Shown: positions 15,265-25,202 of the stretch, piece by piece
How positions within the stretch are numbered: the stretch's first letter is position 1
Layout of the letters: every line of letters begins with the position of its first letter
DNA from: Mesorhizobium sp. NZP2298
GTDB taxonomy: Bacteria; Pseudomonadota; Alphaproteobacteria; Rhizobiales; Rhizobiaceae
Direction of reading: 5' to 3'
Length of the DNA stretch: 64,000 nucleotides
NCBI RefSeq assembly: GCF_013170825.1
Contig: NZ_CP033365.1
Location: forward strand, 4,228,001-4,292,000
Program-made: the position numbers and the translations under genes
Notes under the pieces: model-generated
What the model was told of the DNA's origin: nothing
The model's input: only the letters and a program-made list of their open reading frames with translations
The model's database searches: none

Positions 15265-17643
15265 ATGAAGGCAGCATCCAAGTTTCTGAACGCCGCGTCA
15301 GCGGCGGCACTGTCCGCCGCTTTGGTCGTACCAGGTGCGCTCGCAGTGCAATTCGTTGCCACATCGGCGGCTGAAGCCGCTGTCGTCAGCAGGGTGGAGG
15401 TGACCGGCAACCAGCGTGTCGACGCCGAGACCATCCGCAACTACATCACCATCAAGCCGGGCAAGGCCTTCTCCAGTTCGGACATCGACAGCGCGGTCAA
15501 GGCGCTGTTCGGCACCGGCCTGTTCTCGGATGTCCAGATCAACCAGGTCGGCTCGACGCTGGTGGTCAAGGTTGCCGAGTACAAGGTCGTCAACCAGGTG
15601 CTGTTCCAGGGCAACAAGAAGCTCAAGGACAATGCGCTTCAGGCCGCGGTTCAGCTGAAGCCGCGAGGCACGTTCTCGCAGGCGACGCTCGATTCCGATG
15701 TCGAGGCGGTCAAGGCCGCTTACAGGCGCATCGGCCGCGACGATGCTGGCGTGACCGCGCAGATCATGGAACTCGGCGACAACCGCGTGAACGTGGTTTT
15801 CCACATCACGGAAGGCGACCGCACGCAGATCGCGGCGATCAACTTCGTCGGCAACAGCGCCTATTCGAGCCGTCGCCTGTCGGACGTGATCAACACCAAG
15901 CGCTCGTCCTGGGTTTCATTCATCCTGCGTGACGACGTCTACGATGAGGACAAGCTGCGCGCCGACCAGGAGCTGCTTCGCCGCTTCTACTACAATCACG
16001 GCTATGCCGATTTCCAGGTCGTGTCGGCCGTCGGCGAACTCGACAGCGCCACGAACAAGTACACGGTCACCATCACCGTCCAGGAAGGCGAGCGCTACAC
16101 CTTCGGCGACATCAGCGTCGAAAGCACGATCCCGGAAGTCGACTCCAAGTCACTGGAATCGGTGGTCGAAACCCGTAAGGGCGACGTCTACAATGCCAAG
16201 AACGTCGAGGACTCCATCATCGCGCTGACCGAGAAGGTGGCCGGCTCCGGCTATGCCTTTGCGCAGGTGACGCCGCGCGGCGACCGCAACTTCGAGAACC
16301 ATACGATTTCGGTGGTCTATACGGTCGACCAGGGCACCAAGGCCTATATCGAGCGCATCGAGATCCGCGGCAACGATCGCACGCGCGACTATGTCATTCG
16401 CCGCGAATTTGACGTCAGCGAAGGCGATGCGTTCAACCAGGTGCTCATCCAGCGCGCGAAGAAGCGTCTGGAAGACCTGAATTATTTTGAGAAAGTCGAC
16501 ATCTCGACTGTACCCGGCTCGCAGCCGGACCAGGTCGTGCTGGTGGTCGATGTGGTCGAGAAGTCGACAGGTGAATTCTCCATCGGCGCCGGCTATTCGA
16601 CCGGTGGCGACACGGCGGGGCCGTCCGTCGAAGGGTCGATCACCGAACGCAACTTCCTCGGCCGTGGCCAGTTCATCAAGCTGTCGGCGGGTGGCGGCAA
16701 GAATTCGCGCGACTACAGCATTTCGTTCACCGAGCCTTATTTCCTCGGGCGGCGCATCGCCGCCGGCTTCGACATCTACAAGTCGACGAGGCAGTACAAC
16801 AACAACTATGACAGCGACACCACTGGTGCGACGGTCCGCTTCGGACTGCCGATCACCAACAGCATCACGACCCAGCTCGCGTACAATATCTCGCAAGAGA
16901 AGTACTCGGTGGACGACAGTTGCGATCCCACGGATGCACTTCCTCAAGGCAACTGCAACATCTCGCAGGCTGTCCTGGACGGCATCGAGCAGAGTCCGTG
17001 GATCAAATCGTCGGTCAGCCTGGGGCTGGTCTACAACACTATCGACGACATGAAGAACCCGCATGAGGGTATCTATGCCAACACGACCGTCGAGGTCGCG
17101 GGTCTTGGCGGCGATGCCAAGTTCGTGAAGGTCACGGGACGCGGCAGCATCTATCAGACGCTGTCCGAACAGCTCGATCTTGTCGGTCTTATTTCGGGTG
17201 GCGCCGGTCATGTCGAGGGTTACGGCAGCGACGGCGACCTGCGCATCTTCGATCACTTCCAGAGCACCGACCGCATGATCCGCGGTTTTGCCTATGGTGG
17301 CATCGGCCCGGTCGCTTCCGGCACCAGCGGTGACCATCTCGGCGGCACCACATATTTCAACGCGTCGGCCGAGGCCCAGTTCCCACTGCCGGTCGTACCT
17401 GAGAGCTTCGGCCTGCGCGGCGCTGTATTTGCCGATGCGGCGACGCTTTATGGCAGCAAGATTGCCGATCAGAGCTTGGTCAACCAAGACTCTACCGGTA
17501 TGAAATTGCGCGCTTCGGTCGGTCTCGGCCTGATGTGGGCCTCGCCGTTCGGTCCGATCCGTATCGACTATGCGATCCCGGTCAAGAAGGAAGCGAGCGA
17601 CGACGTGCAGGAATTCAACTTCGGCATATCGACCCGCTTCTGA
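15265..17643 (+). CDS. bamA: outer membrane protein assembly factor BamA
   Basis: A 792-residue Omp85 protein, the core of the BAM complex that folds beta-barrels into the outer membrane. The order is a signal peptide (about 1-37), five POTRA repeats (about 40-440, beginning VSRVEVTGNQRVDAETIR) and a C-terminal 16-strand barrel. The barrel contains the conserved loop motif MIRGFAYGGIGP, and the protein ends ...FNFGISTRF with the C-terminal aromatic residue needed for insertion. Length is standard. It sits between rseP and lpxD; a long antisense frame over it is a codon-bias shadow. Confidence 0.97.
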   Translation: MKAASKFLNAASAAALSAALVVPGALAVQFVATSAAEAAVVSRVEVTGNQRVDAETIRNYITIKPGKAFSSSDIDSAVKALFGTGLFSDVQINQVGSTLVVKVAEYKVVNQVLFQGNKKLKDNALQAAVQLKPRGTFSQATLDSDVEAVKAAYRRIGRDDAGVTAQIMELGDNRVNVVFHITEGDRTQIAAINFVGNSAYSSRRLSDVINTKRSSWVSFILRDDVYDEDKLRADQELLRRFYYNHGYADFQVVSAVGELDSATNKYTVTITVQEGERYTFGDISVESTIPEVDSKSLESVVETRKGDVYNAKNVEDSIIALTEKVAGSGYAFAQVTPRGDRNFENHTISVVYTVDQGTKAYIERIEIRGNDRTRDYVIRREFDVSEGDAFNQVLIQRAKKRLEDLNYFEKVDISTVPGSQPDQVVLVVDVVEKSTGEFSIGAGYSTGGDTAGPSVEGSITERNFLGRGQFIKLSAGGGKNSRDYSISFTEPYFLGRRIAAGFDIYKSTRQYNNNYDSDTTGATVRFGLPITNSITTQLAYNISQEKYSVDDSCDPTDALPQGNCNISQAVLDGIEQSPWIKSSVSLGLVYNTIDDMKNPHEGIYANTTVEVAGLGGDAKFVKVTGRGSIYQTLSEQLDLVGLISGGAGHVEGYGSDGDLRIFDHFQSTDRMIRGFAYGGIGPVASGTSGDHLGGTTYFNASAEAQFPLPVVPESFGLRGAVFADAATLYGSKIADQSLVNQDSTGMKLRASVGLGLMWASPFGPIRIDYAIPVKKEASDDVQEFNFGISTRF

Positions 17644-17659
17644 TCGGCGGCCAACGATG

Positions 17660-17684
17660 CTCCCGGATTGTTTTGATCCGGGAG
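17660..17684 (+). promoter_or_regulatory. 9-bp perfect hairpin between bamA and lpxD
   Basis: CTCCCGGAT (17660-17668) and ATCCGGGAG (17676-17684) are exact complements around the loop TGTTTTG. It begins 16 nt after the bamA stop and is not followed by a T-run. It may stabilise the bamA message or modulate readthrough into lpxD. Confidence 0.55.
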
Positions 17685-17718
17685 AAATGTTCCGACCTAG
17701 CTGGATATAGCTTCTGGA

Positions 17719-18774
17719 ATGACCGACCCGGTGTTCTTCGCGCCATCACGCCGGTATACGGCGGCCGAAGTCGCGAATCTGACCGGCTCGGTGCTTGTCG
17801 ATTCCGGCCAATCCGACGTTTCGATCGAAGCGCTGGCACCAGCCAACGAAGGCGCTGCCAACGCGCTCGTCTTCGTCGACGGCAGACGCAATTCCGCGCT
17901 GATGCCGTCGCTGCGGGCGGCTGCGGTCCTGTGTCCGGCGGAATTCGCCAACAAGGCGCCGGCCGGTGTCGCTGTGCTGATCCACCCACGGCCGCAACAG
18001 GCATTCGCGCTCGTCGGCCGGCTGCTGTTCCCGACAGCCGCCACGCCAGGGCCAATGACCGGTGAAACCGGCGTTTCGCCGCATGCCCATGTCGATCCGA
18101 CCGCGCATATCGAAGCCGGCGCCATCATCGAGGCCGGCGTGGTCATCGGGCCGGGCGTCTCGATCGGTCGCGGGACCGTCGTCGCACCCAACGCGGTCAT
18201 TGGACAGTCGTGCCAGATCGGCCGTGACGGCTATGTCGGCCCGGGTGCCAGCATCCAGTATGCGCTGATCGGCAACCGGGTCATCATCCATGGCGGCGCC
18301 AGGATTGGCCAGGACGGCTTCGGCTTCGTTGCCGGCGCCAAAGGGCCGGAGCGGGTTCCCCAGATCGGGCGGGTCGTCATCCAGGACGATGTCGAGATCG
18401 GCTCCAATTCGACCGTCGATCGTGGCGCCATGTCCGACACGATCATCGGCCAGGGTACCAAGATCGACAATCTCGTCCAGATCGCCCATAACGTCCGCAT
18501 CGGTCGCAATTGCATAGTAGCCGGGCTTTCAGGTATTTCCGGTTCCGTGGTCGTGGGTGACAATGTCACGATGGGTGGCGGCGTCGGACTTGCCGATCAC
18601 CTGACCATCGGCACAGGAGCCAAGCTTGCCGCCAGAAGTGGATTTATGAGCAATGTCCCTGCCGGCGAGATCTGGGGCGGTTATCCGGCACAGCCGATGG
18701 CGGAAGCCATGCGGGAGATAGCCATGTTGCGCACGATGGCCAGGGCACGCAAGCAGGGCAAGGACAATGGCTGA
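17719..18774 (+). CDS. lpxD: UDP-3-O-(3-hydroxyacyl)glucosamine N-acyltransferase
   Basis: A 351-residue trimeric acyltransferase adding the second hydroxyacyl chain in lipid A synthesis. An N-terminal uridine-binding domain (about 1-105) is followed by a left-handed beta-helix of hexapeptide repeats (about 115-320) and a short C-terminal helix. The catalytic histidine lies in [12 protein letters not shown]. The 3' end overlaps fabZ by 8 bp, indicating coupled translation. The frame starts at ATG 17719 with [19 protein letters not shown], typical for rhizobial LpxD. Confidence 0.96.
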   Translation: MTDPVFFAPSRRYTAAEVANLTGSVLVDSGQSDVSIEALAPANEGAANALVFVDGRRNSALMPSLRAAAVLCPAEFANKAPAGVAVLIHPRPQQAFALVGRLLFPTAATPGPMTGETGVSPHAHVDPTAHIEAGAIIEAGVVIGPGVSIGRGTVVAPNAVIGQSCQIGRDGYVGPGASIQYALIGNRVIIHGGARIGQDGFGFVAGAKGPERVPQIGRVVIQDDVEIGSNSTVDRGAMSDTIIGQGTKIDNLVQIAHNVRIGRNCIVAGLSGISGSVVVGDNVTMGGGVGLADHLTIGTGAKLAARSGFMSNVPAGEIWGGYPAQPMAEAMREIAMLRTMARARKQGKDNG

Positions 18775-19234
18775 TATGGTGGCGGCGACGACGCTGGAAG
18801 CGGTCGACATATTGGGGCTGATGAAGCTTCTGCCGCATCGCTATCCCTTCCTGATGATCGACCGCATCGTCGACATCGATGGCGATGAATCTGCCATCGG
18901 CATCAAGAACGTCACCATCAACGAGCCGCATTTTCAGGGGCATTTTCCCGATCAGCCCGTGATGCCAGGCGTGCTGATCGTCGAGGCCATGGCACAGACG
19001 GCGGGCGCCATCTGCATCCGAAGCCTTGGGGCGTCGAAGCCGTCGCTGGTCTATTTCCTGACCATCGACAACGCCAAATTCCGCAAACCGGTCGTTCCCG
19101 GCGACCAGTTGAAGATCCATGTCAAGAAAATCAAGAAGCGTGGCAACCTGCTCAAATTCGCCTGTGAAGCCCTGGTCGATGGCACCAAGGCAGCCGAGGC
19201 CGAGATTTCAGCCATGATGGTCACCGGCGACTGA
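18767..19234 (+). CDS. fabZ: 3-hydroxyacyl-ACP dehydratase FabZ
   Basis: A 155-residue hot-dog-fold dehydratase in fatty-acid elongation. The active-site motif is intact: H59 in [13 protein letters not shown] and E73 in [11 protein letters not shown], preceded by [12 protein letters not shown]. The start overlaps the end of lpxD by 8 bp. Its position between lpxD and lpxA links fatty-acid supply to lipid A acylation, as in most Gram-negative bacteria. Confidence 0.97.
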   Translation: MADMVAATTLEAVDILGLMKLLPHRYPFLMIDRIVDIDGDESAIGIKNVTINEPHFQGHFPDQPVMPGVLIVEAMAQTAGAICIRSLGASKPSLVYFLTIDNAKFRKPVVPGDQLKIHVKKIKKRGNLLKFACEALVDGTKAAEAEISAMMVTGD

Positions 19235-19247
19235 CGATCGAGTGCCT

Positions 19248-20081
19248 ATGAAAATCAAGACTTCAATCCATCCTTCTTCCGTTGTGGAAGAGGGCGCTCA
19301 AATCGGCCAAGGTGTGCGCATAGGGCCGTTCTGCCATGTCAGCGCCGATGCCGTGATCGGTGATGGCGTCGAACTGGTCAGCCATGTCTCGGTGATGGGC
19401 GCGACCACCATCGGGGCGTCCACCAAGGTTTATCCGATGGCGATATTGGGCGCGCCGCCGCAGAACACCAAGCACAAGGGCGGCCGCACCACGCTGGTCA
19501 TCGGTGCCAATTGCACCATCCGCGAAGGCGTCACCATGCATGTCGGCACGGATACCAGCCGCGGCGAGACGACGGTCGGCGACAACGGCAATTTCCTTGC
19601 CTATGCCCACATCGCCCATGATTGCGTGGTCGGCAAGAACGCCACCTTCGCCAACGGCGCGACGCTGGGCGGACACTGCGAGATCGGCGATAACGTCTAT
19701 ATTGGCGGCCTCAGCGCCGTTCATCAGTTCGTGCGTGTCGGCGATAACGCCTTTCTCGGCGGGTGCTCGGCTTTTGTCGGTGATGTCATTCCCTATGCCA
19801 TTGCCGTTGGCAACCGCGCCAGCTTGCGCGGCTTGAACATCATCGGCCTCAAGCGTGCCGGTCTGCCGCGTTCCGAAATCTATCTGTTGCGCAAGGCTTA
19901 CAGGACGATCTTCGACCGCTCCCGCACCGTCGGCGAGAACATCGAATTCGCCAAGGCCGAGTTCGCCTCTTCACCGACCGCCATGAAGATCATCGATTTC
20001 ATCACCAGTCGCGGCAAGCGGCACTATGCGGTGCCATCGCTCAAGGGCAGCGACGGCGACGATGCCGATGATGAAGACTGA
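19248..20081 (+). CDS. lpxA: acyl-ACP--UDP-N-acetylglucosamine O-acyltransferase
   Basis: A 277-residue enzyme for the first step of lipid A synthesis. The left-handed beta-helix of hexapeptide repeats covers about 1-190, with the catalytic His at 124 in AYAHIAHDCVVG, followed by the C-terminal helical domain (LRGLNIIGLKRAGLPRSEI). The ATG at 19248 is preferred to a GTG two codons earlier. The acidic C-terminal tail (DGDDADDED) is unremarkable for rhizobia. It overlaps the start of lpxI. Confidence 0.97.
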   Translation: MKIKTSIHPSSVVEEGAQIGQGVRIGPFCHVSADAVIGDGVELVSHVSVMGATTIGASTKVYPMAILGAPPQNTKHKGGRTTLVIGANCTIREGVTMHVGTDTSRGETTVGDNGNFLAYAHIAHDCVVGKNATFANGATLGGHCEIGDNVYIGGLSAVHQFVRVGDNAFLGGCSAFVGDVIPYAIAVGNRASLRGLNIIGLKRAGLPRSEIYLLRKAYRTIFDRSRTVGENIEFAKAEFASSPTAMKIIDFITSRGKRHYAVPSLKGSDGDDADDED

Positions 20082-20967
20082 GACGGCTTCTGCTGGTCTT
20101 GATCTCCCGCCTGGTGCCAGGGTCGGCATCATCGCCGGCGGCGGCAGTCTTCCCGTTGAAGTCGCGGCCGGCTCGGCCGAGCAGGGGTACCCGCCCTTCG
20201 TCGTCCTCATGGACGGCGAGGCTGATCGCCTAGTGGAATTGCGCCAGTATGACCATGAGACCTTGGCCCTGGAGGCGATCGGCTCGCTTGTTCCATTGCT
20301 CAAGCGTCACCGGATCACCCATCTTGTGCTTGCCGGCGAGATCAAGCGCCGGCCAAGGCTGACGCATCTGCGCCCAAGCCTCAGCCTGCTTGCGGTGATA
20401 CCGGTTGTCGTGATGGCACTGGCGCGCGGCGACGATGGGCTGCTGAAAGTGGTGGCGCGAGGCCTCGAGGCACGAGGAATAAAGGTCGTGGGGGCCCACG
20501 AAATCGTGCCGAACCTTGTGGCAGCCGAAGGGACCTTGACCAAGGTGGAGCCGCAGAAGTCCGACTGGCGCGACATCGAGGCGGGCTTCGCGGCGGCAAA
20601 GGCCATCGGAGCGCTGGATATCGGCCAGGCGGCGATCGCGGTCGGCGGCCGGACCATCGCGCTTGAGGGTATCGAGGGTACGGCCGGATTGCTCGATCGC
20701 GCCAGGCTGCTGCGTGGCCACGGCCGCATCGCCGGGAAGACGCGCGGCGTCCTCGTCAAATGCGCCAAGCCCGGCCAGGAGCTGCGCGCGGATCTTCCGT
20801 CCATAGGACCGCAGACGGTCGAAGCAGCCCACGTGGCCGGGCTTGCGGGCATTGCCATCGAGGCGGGACGCTCGCTGATCCTCGAGGGTCCCGCAACCCT
20901 GTCGCGCGCCAATGAACTCGGTCTGTTCATCGTCGGCCTGGCCGTCGCGGAGCCGGCGCATGGCTGA
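20068..20967 (+). CDS. lpxI: UDP-2,3-diacylglucosamine diphosphatase LpxI
   Basis: A 299-residue DUF1009/LpxI protein, the alphaproteobacterial replacement for LpxH, cleaving UDP-2,3-diacylglucosamine to lipid X. The N-terminal domain begins GARVGIIAGGGSLPVEVA, and the C-terminal catalytic domain contains RARLLRGHGRIAGKTRGVLVKCAKPGQE and DLPSIGPQTVEAAHVAGLAGIAIEAG. ATG 20068, within the last codons of lpxA, is the most likely start; 20062 and 20071 are alternatives. Its end overlaps lpxB by 8 bp. Confidence 0.93.
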   Translation: MMKTETASAGLDLPPGARVGIIAGGGSLPVEVAAGSAEQGYPPFVVLMDGEADRLVELRQYDHETLALEAIGSLVPLLKRHRITHLVLAGEIKRRPRLTHLRPSLSLLAVIPVVVMALARGDDGLLKVVARGLEARGIKVVGAHEIVPNLVAAEGTLTKVEPQKSDWRDIEAGFAAAKAIGALDIGQAAIAVGGRTIALEGIEGTAGLLDRARLLRGHGRIAGKTRGVLVKCAKPGQELRADLPSIGPQTVEAAHVAGLAGIAIEAGRSLILEGPATLSRANELGLFIVGLAVAEPAHG

Positions 20968-22132
20968 CAGGGCGCTGAAGATCGCGATCGTCGCGGGAGA
21001 GGAATCAGGCGATCTGCTTGGTGCCGACATCGTGCGTGAGCTTCGCCAGATGACGGGCCGCGAGATGCAACTCGCCGGCCTCGGCGGCCGGCATCTCGGC
21101 GAACTGGGCCTGGTGTCGCCGTTCGATGCCGGTGAGATTGCTCTGATGGGTTTCAGTGCCGTCCTGCGCGATCTGCCGCGCCTCGTCAGGCGGATCGGTC
21201 AACTGGCCAAAACCATCGCGGACGAGAAGCCGGACTGTCTGGTCACCATCGACAGCCCGGACTTTTCCTTGCGTGTCGCCAGGAAGGTGCGTGCGGCCAA
21301 TCCGTCGATTCCCATCATCCACTATGTCTGTCCAAGCGTCTGGGCGTGGCGGCCGGGCAGGGCGGTGGCTATGAGGCCTTACGTCGACCATATCCTGTGC
21401 ATCCTGCCGTTCGAGGTGAAGGAACTCGAGCGGCTGGGTGGCCCGCCCGGCACCTATGTCGGGCACCGCCTCACGCATGAGGCAGGTGTGCTTGCCGCCG
21501 CGAAGGCGCAAGAATTGCCGCGCGATCTTGCCCAGGACCGCATCAAGACGTTGCTGGTGCTGCCCGGCTCGCGGCGCGGCGAGGTGCGCCGGCTGATCGA
21601 ACCATTCGGCGAGACGGTGTCGATGCTGCGCGCGCGCGGACATAGGCTGCGGCTGTTGCTGCCGACGGTTCCCCATGTCGCCGACCTCGTCAAATCCTCG
21701 GTCAACCGTTGGGATGAAAAGCCTGAGATCATCGTCGATCCGCAACGCAAATGGCAGGCTTTCGGCAAGGCCGATGCCGCGCTGATCGCATCGGGAACGG
21801 TATCGCTGGAGCTGGCGCTGTCGGGCGTGCCGATGGTCTCGTGCTACAGGCTCGATCCCATAGCTCGTGCCGTCGCGCCCTATTTCGTTTCCGTCTGGTC
21901 GGCGCTGCTGCCCAACCTGATTGCGGATCGTGCGCTTATTCCGGAGTTCTACAACGAATACGTCAAGCCGAACAATCTGGCTCGGCAAATGGAAGCGCTG
22001 TTCGCCGACAGCGGCATGCGCGTCTGGCAGAAAGACGGCTTTGCCGAGATCGCGCGGCGCATGGCGACGGACAAACCGTCGGGCGAGATCGCGGCGGGCG
22101 TTGTGCTTCGCCATATAAAAAAGGCGCCCTGA
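20960..22132 (+). CDS. lpxB: lipid-A-disaccharide synthase
   Basis: A 390-residue GT-B glycosyltransferase (family GT19) joining lipid X and UDP-2,3-diacylglucosamine. Landmarks are VAGEESGDLLGADIV at the N-terminus, VTIDSPDFSLRVAR, YVCPSVWAWRPGR, LLVLPGSRRGEVRRL and a C-terminal ASGTVSLELALSGVPMV segment. The start at 20960 overlaps the lpxI stop. Its own stop codon lies in the loop of the following terminator hairpin. It ends the lipid A run, convergent with gltA. Confidence 0.97.
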   Translation: MADRALKIAIVAGEESGDLLGADIVRELRQMTGREMQLAGLGGRHLGELGLVSPFDAGEIALMGFSAVLRDLPRLVRRIGQLAKTIADEKPDCLVTIDSPDFSLRVARKVRAANPSIPIIHYVCPSVWAWRPGRAVAMRPYVDHILCILPFEVKELERLGGPPGTYVGHRLTHEAGVLAAAKAQELPRDLAQDRIKTLLVLPGSRRGEVRRLIEPFGETVSMLRARGHRLRLLLPTVPHVADLVKSSVNRWDEKPEIIVDPQRKWQAFGKADAALIASGTVSLELALSGVPMVSCYRLDPIARAVAPYFVSVWSALLPNLIADRALIPEFYNEYVKPNNLARQMEALFADSGMRVWQKDGFAEIARRMATDKPSGEIAAGVVLRHIKKAP

Positions 22133-22146
22133 CAGGCGCCTTTTTC
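22117..22146. terminator. bidirectional terminator between lpxB and gltA
   Basis: GGCGCC (22123-22128) and GGCGCC (22135-22140) form a GC stem with a 6-nt loop, flanked by an A-run on the left and TTTTT on the right. It can therefore terminate transcription from both strands. The lpxB stop codon (22130-22132) lies inside the loop. The gltA stop is 18 bp to the right. Confidence 0.85.
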
Positions 22147-22163
22147 GGTCAAGACAGCTTTAG

Positions 22164-23492
22164 TCAGCGCTTGGCGATCGGCACGTAGTCACGCTCTGGG
22201 GCGCCGGTGTAGAGCTGACGCGGGCGGCCGATCTTCTGGCGCGGGTCCTCGATCATCTCCTTCCACTGCGCGATCCAGCCGACGGTACGGGCGACCGCGA
22301 ATAGCACCGTGAACATGGTGGTGGGGAAGCCGAGCGCCTTCAGCGTGATGCCGGAATAGAAGTCAACATTCGGATAGAGCTTCTTCTCGATGAAATAGGG
22401 ATCGGTCAGCGCGATCTTTTCCAGTTCCATGGCGATGTCGAGCAGCGGATCGTCCTTGATGCCGAGTTCGCCCAGAACCTCGTGCGCCGTCTTCTGCATG
22501 ATTTTCGCACGAGGATCGTAGTTCTTGTAGACGCGGTGGCCAAAACCCATCAGCCGGAACGGATCGTTCTTGTCCTTGGCGCGGGCGATGAATTCCGGGA
22601 TGTGATCGACATGGCCGATCTCGCCCAACATGTTGAGCGCCGCTTCATTGGCGCCTCCGTGGGCCGGGCCCCAAAGGCAAGCGATGCCGGCGGCGATGCA
22701 GGCGAACGGGTTGGCGCCAGAAGAGCCGGCAAGGCGAACCGTCGAGGTCGAGGCATTCTGCTCGTGATCGGCATGCAGGATGAAGATGCGCTCCATGGCG
22801 CGCGCCAGCACCGGGTTGATCTTGTACTCCTCGCACGGCACCGCAAAGCACATATGCAGGAAGTTTGCCGCGAAACCGAGATCGTTCTTCGGGTAAATGA
22901 AGGGCTGGCCGATGTGGTACTTGTAGGCCATGGCCGCGATCGTCGGCATCTTGGCGATCAGACGCATGGAAGCGACCATGCGCTGGTACGGGTCCGAGAT
23001 GTCGGTGGAGTCATGGTAGAAGGCAGACAGCGCGCCGACCACGCCGCACATCACAGCCATCGGGTGCGCATCGCGACGGAAGCCGGTGAAGAAGCGCGAC
23101 ATCTGCTCGTGCACCATGGTGTGGCGCGTTACGCGGTAATCGAAATCGTCCTTCTGCGCCTTGGTCGGCAGTTCGCCGTAGAGCAGGAGGTAGCAGACTT
23201 CGAGGAAGTCGCCGTGTTCAGCCAATTGGTCGATCGGATAGCCACGATGCAAGAGGATGCCGGCATCGCCGTCGATGAAGGTGATTTCGGACTCGCAGCT
23301 CGCGGTCGAGGTGAAACCGGGGTCGTAAGTGAACGCGCCGGTGGTGCTGTAGAGCGAGGCGATGTCGATGACGTCAGGTCCGACGGAGCCGCTTCGCACC
23401 TTGAATTCATGAGTCTTGCCGGCGAATTCAAGCGTTGCCGTAGCTTCTTGGTTCTTGCCGCCCACATCCAGTTTTTTCGCAGCTTCGGTCAT
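22164..23492 (-). CDS. gltA: citrate synthase
   Basis: A 442-residue type II (hexameric) citrate synthase catalysing the entry step of the TCA cycle. The N-terminal beta domain ([18 protein letters not shown]) is followed by [15 protein letters not shown]. The catalytic residues are recognisable in [14 protein letters not shown], in the His of [12 protein letters not shown], and in [24 protein letters not shown] provides a strong ribosome-binding site before the ATG. It converges on lpxB and is transcribed in the same direction as gltX, which lies 183 bp upstream. Confidence 0.97.
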   Translation of the reverse strand: MTEAAKKLDVGGKNQEATATLEFAGKTHEFKVRSGSVGPDVIDIASLYSTTGAFTYDPGFTSTASCESEITFIDGDAGILLHRGYPIDQLAEHGDFLEVCYLLLYGELPTKAQKDDFDYRVTRHTMVHEQMSRFFTGFRRDAHPMAVMCGVVGALSAFYHDSTDISDPYQRMVASMRLIAKMPTIAAMAYKYHIGQPFIYPKNDLGFAANFLHMCFAVPCEEYKINPVLARAMERIFILHADHEQNASTSTVRLAGSSGANPFACIAAGIACLWGPAHGGANEAALNMLGEIGHVDHIPEFIARAKDKNDPFRLMGFGHRVYKNYDPRAKIMQKTAHEVLGELGIKDDPLLDIAMELEKIALTDPYFIEKKLYPNVDFYSGITLKALGFPTTMFTVLFAVARTVGWIAQWKEMIEDPRQKIGRPRQLYTGAPERDYVPIAKR

Positions 23493-23675
23493 TGCAAACT
23501 CCTTCTTGTTTCCTCATGCCGGCAAAGGCAAATCTCTGCAGAGCGACACGTCGAATCACCGCAATGCGCGTATTCGCCACCGCATTTTAGGAGGTGCGTG
23601 CCAGATTGGGCCAAGGCCTAATGTTGCACTGCGAAACGCGCCTTTCAATGCCAATCTTCTTGGGCCAGTTTGCTC

Positions 23676-25100
23676 CTAATCGATTTGATCCGCTATGCGC
23701 GCCAGGCTCTCCTCGCGTCCAAGCACGGCAAGCACGTCGAACACACCCGGCGAGGTGCTTTTGCCAGTCAGCGCGGCCCGCAGGGGTTGGGCCACGGCGC
23801 CAAGCTTATGGCCACCGGCAAGCGCATAATCGCGGATCGCGGCCTCCGCCGCGGCAGCCGTCCAGTCGCCCGAAACCGCGTTCAAAGCTTCGTGAGCGCC
23901 ACGCAGGATCTTGCGCGCATCGTCATTGAGCAAGAGGGCCGCCTTGTCGTCGATCGGCAGCGGGCGCGTGGCGAACAGGAAGGCCGCGCCATCGACAAGC
24001 TCGACCAGCGTCTTGGCGCGCTCCTTCAGCCCCGGAAGGGCTGCCAGCAGTTGCGCCTTGTTCGTGTCGTCAAGGCGTGCGGCCATCGCCGGGCCACCCT
24101 CGAGATAGGGTAGAGTGGCGATGAAGATGTCGAACAGTTCGGCGTCGGCCATGCGGCGCATATGCGCGCCATTGATTGCTTCCAGCTTGGCGAAATCGAA
24201 GCGGGCCGCGCCCTTGTTGACGTCGCCGATGTCGAACCAGGAGATCATGTCCTTGATCGACATGATCTCGTCGTCGCCGTGGCTCCAGCCCAGGCGCGCC
24301 AGATAGTTGAGCAGCGCCTCCGGCAGGTAGCCCATGGCGCGATAGGCCTCGACGCCAAGCGCGCCGTGGCGCTTCGACAGCTTGGCTCCGTCGGCGCCGT
24401 GGATCAGCGGGATGTGCGCCATCGACGGGACGTCCCAGCCCATGGCGTTATAGATCACGGTCTGGCGGGCGGCATTGGTCAGGTGGTCGTCGCCACGGAT
24501 GATGTGCGTGACACCCATGTCGTGGTCGTCGACGACGACGGCATGCATGTAGGTCGGGTTACCATCCGAACGCAGGATGATGAAGTCGTCGAGATCCTTG
24601 TTGGGAAAGCGCACCTCGCCTTGGACGCGGTCGTGGACGATCGTCTCGCCCTCGGTCGGCGCCTTGATGCGGATGGCGCCCTTGACGCCAGCCGGCGCCT
24701 CGGATGGATCGCGATCGCGCCACTGACCATTGTAGCGCGGCGGCAGACCTTTTGCGCGAGCCGCCTCGCGCATCGCCTCCAGTTCGGCAGGCGTCTCGTA
24801 GCTGTAATAGGCCTTGCCCAGGCGCACGAGCTCCTCCGCGACCTCGCGGTGGCGCGGGGCACGCTCGAACTGCGAAACCGCATCGCCGTCCCAGCCAAGA
24901 CCGAGCCAGGAGAGTCCGTCCAGGATGGCGGCCGTCGCCGCATCGGTCGAACGCTCGCGATCGGTGTCCTCGATGCGCAGCAGCATCGTGCCGGCGGTAT
25001 GTTTGGCATAGAGCCAGTTGAACAGCGCCGTGCGCGCGCCTCCAATATGCAGGTAACCGGTGGGCGAGGGGGCAAAACGGGTGACGACCTTGTCGGACAT
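23676..25100 (-). CDS. gltX: glutamate--tRNA ligase
   Basis: A 474-residue class I aminoacyl-tRNA synthetase. The HIGH motif is in [20 protein letters not shown] and the KMSKS equivalent is KLSKRHGA. The C-terminal anticodon-binding domain is complete. The start at 25100 (MSDKVVTRF) is chosen over an in-frame codon 24 residues upstream because the family begins there. It lies back-to-back with comEC across about 100 bp and precedes gltA on the same strand. Many alphaproteobacteria carry two gltX paralogues; the second is not in this window. Confidence 0.96.
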   Translation of the reverse strand: MSDKVVTRFAPSPTGYLHIGGARTALFNWLYAKHTAGTMLLRIEDTDRERSTDAATAAILDGLSWLGLGWDGDAVSQFERAPRHREVAEELVRLGKAYYSYETPAELEAMREAARAKGLPPRYNGQWRDRDPSEAPAGVKGAIRIKAPTEGETIVHDRVQGEVRFPNKDLDDFIILRSDGNPTYMHAVVVDDHDMGVTHIIRGDDHLTNAARQTVIYNAMGWDVPSMAHIPLIHGADGAKLSKRHGALGVEAYRAMGYLPEALLNYLARLGWSHGDDEIMSIKDMISWFDIGDVNKGAARFDFAKLEAINGAHMRRMADAELFDIFIATLPYLEGGPAMAARLDDTNKAQLLAALPGLKERAKTLVELVDGAAFLFATRPLPIDDKAALLLNDDARKILRGAHEALNAVSGDWTAAAAEAAIRDYALAGGHKLGAVAQPLRAALTGKSTSPGVFDVLAVLGREESLARIADQID

Positions 25101-25202
25101 GAAACTCTCGGAAACCATCTGAAGCGGGGCGCGGCGGCGCGGACTTTCGCGCGTTGCGCGTTCATGTAGCATAGGGCGTCAGGGGTGCAAGGGGCAGACC
25201 CG

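Noticed and set aside
16150..17487. Long open frame antisense to bamA (445 codons)
   Set aside because: Codon-bias shadow in GC-rich DNA; composition is Arg/Asp/Val-rich without a domain, and the sense strand is an unambiguous BamA.
22482..23621. 379-codon frame antisense to gltA
   Set aside because: Mirror of citrate synthase codons; no domain and no ribosome-binding site.
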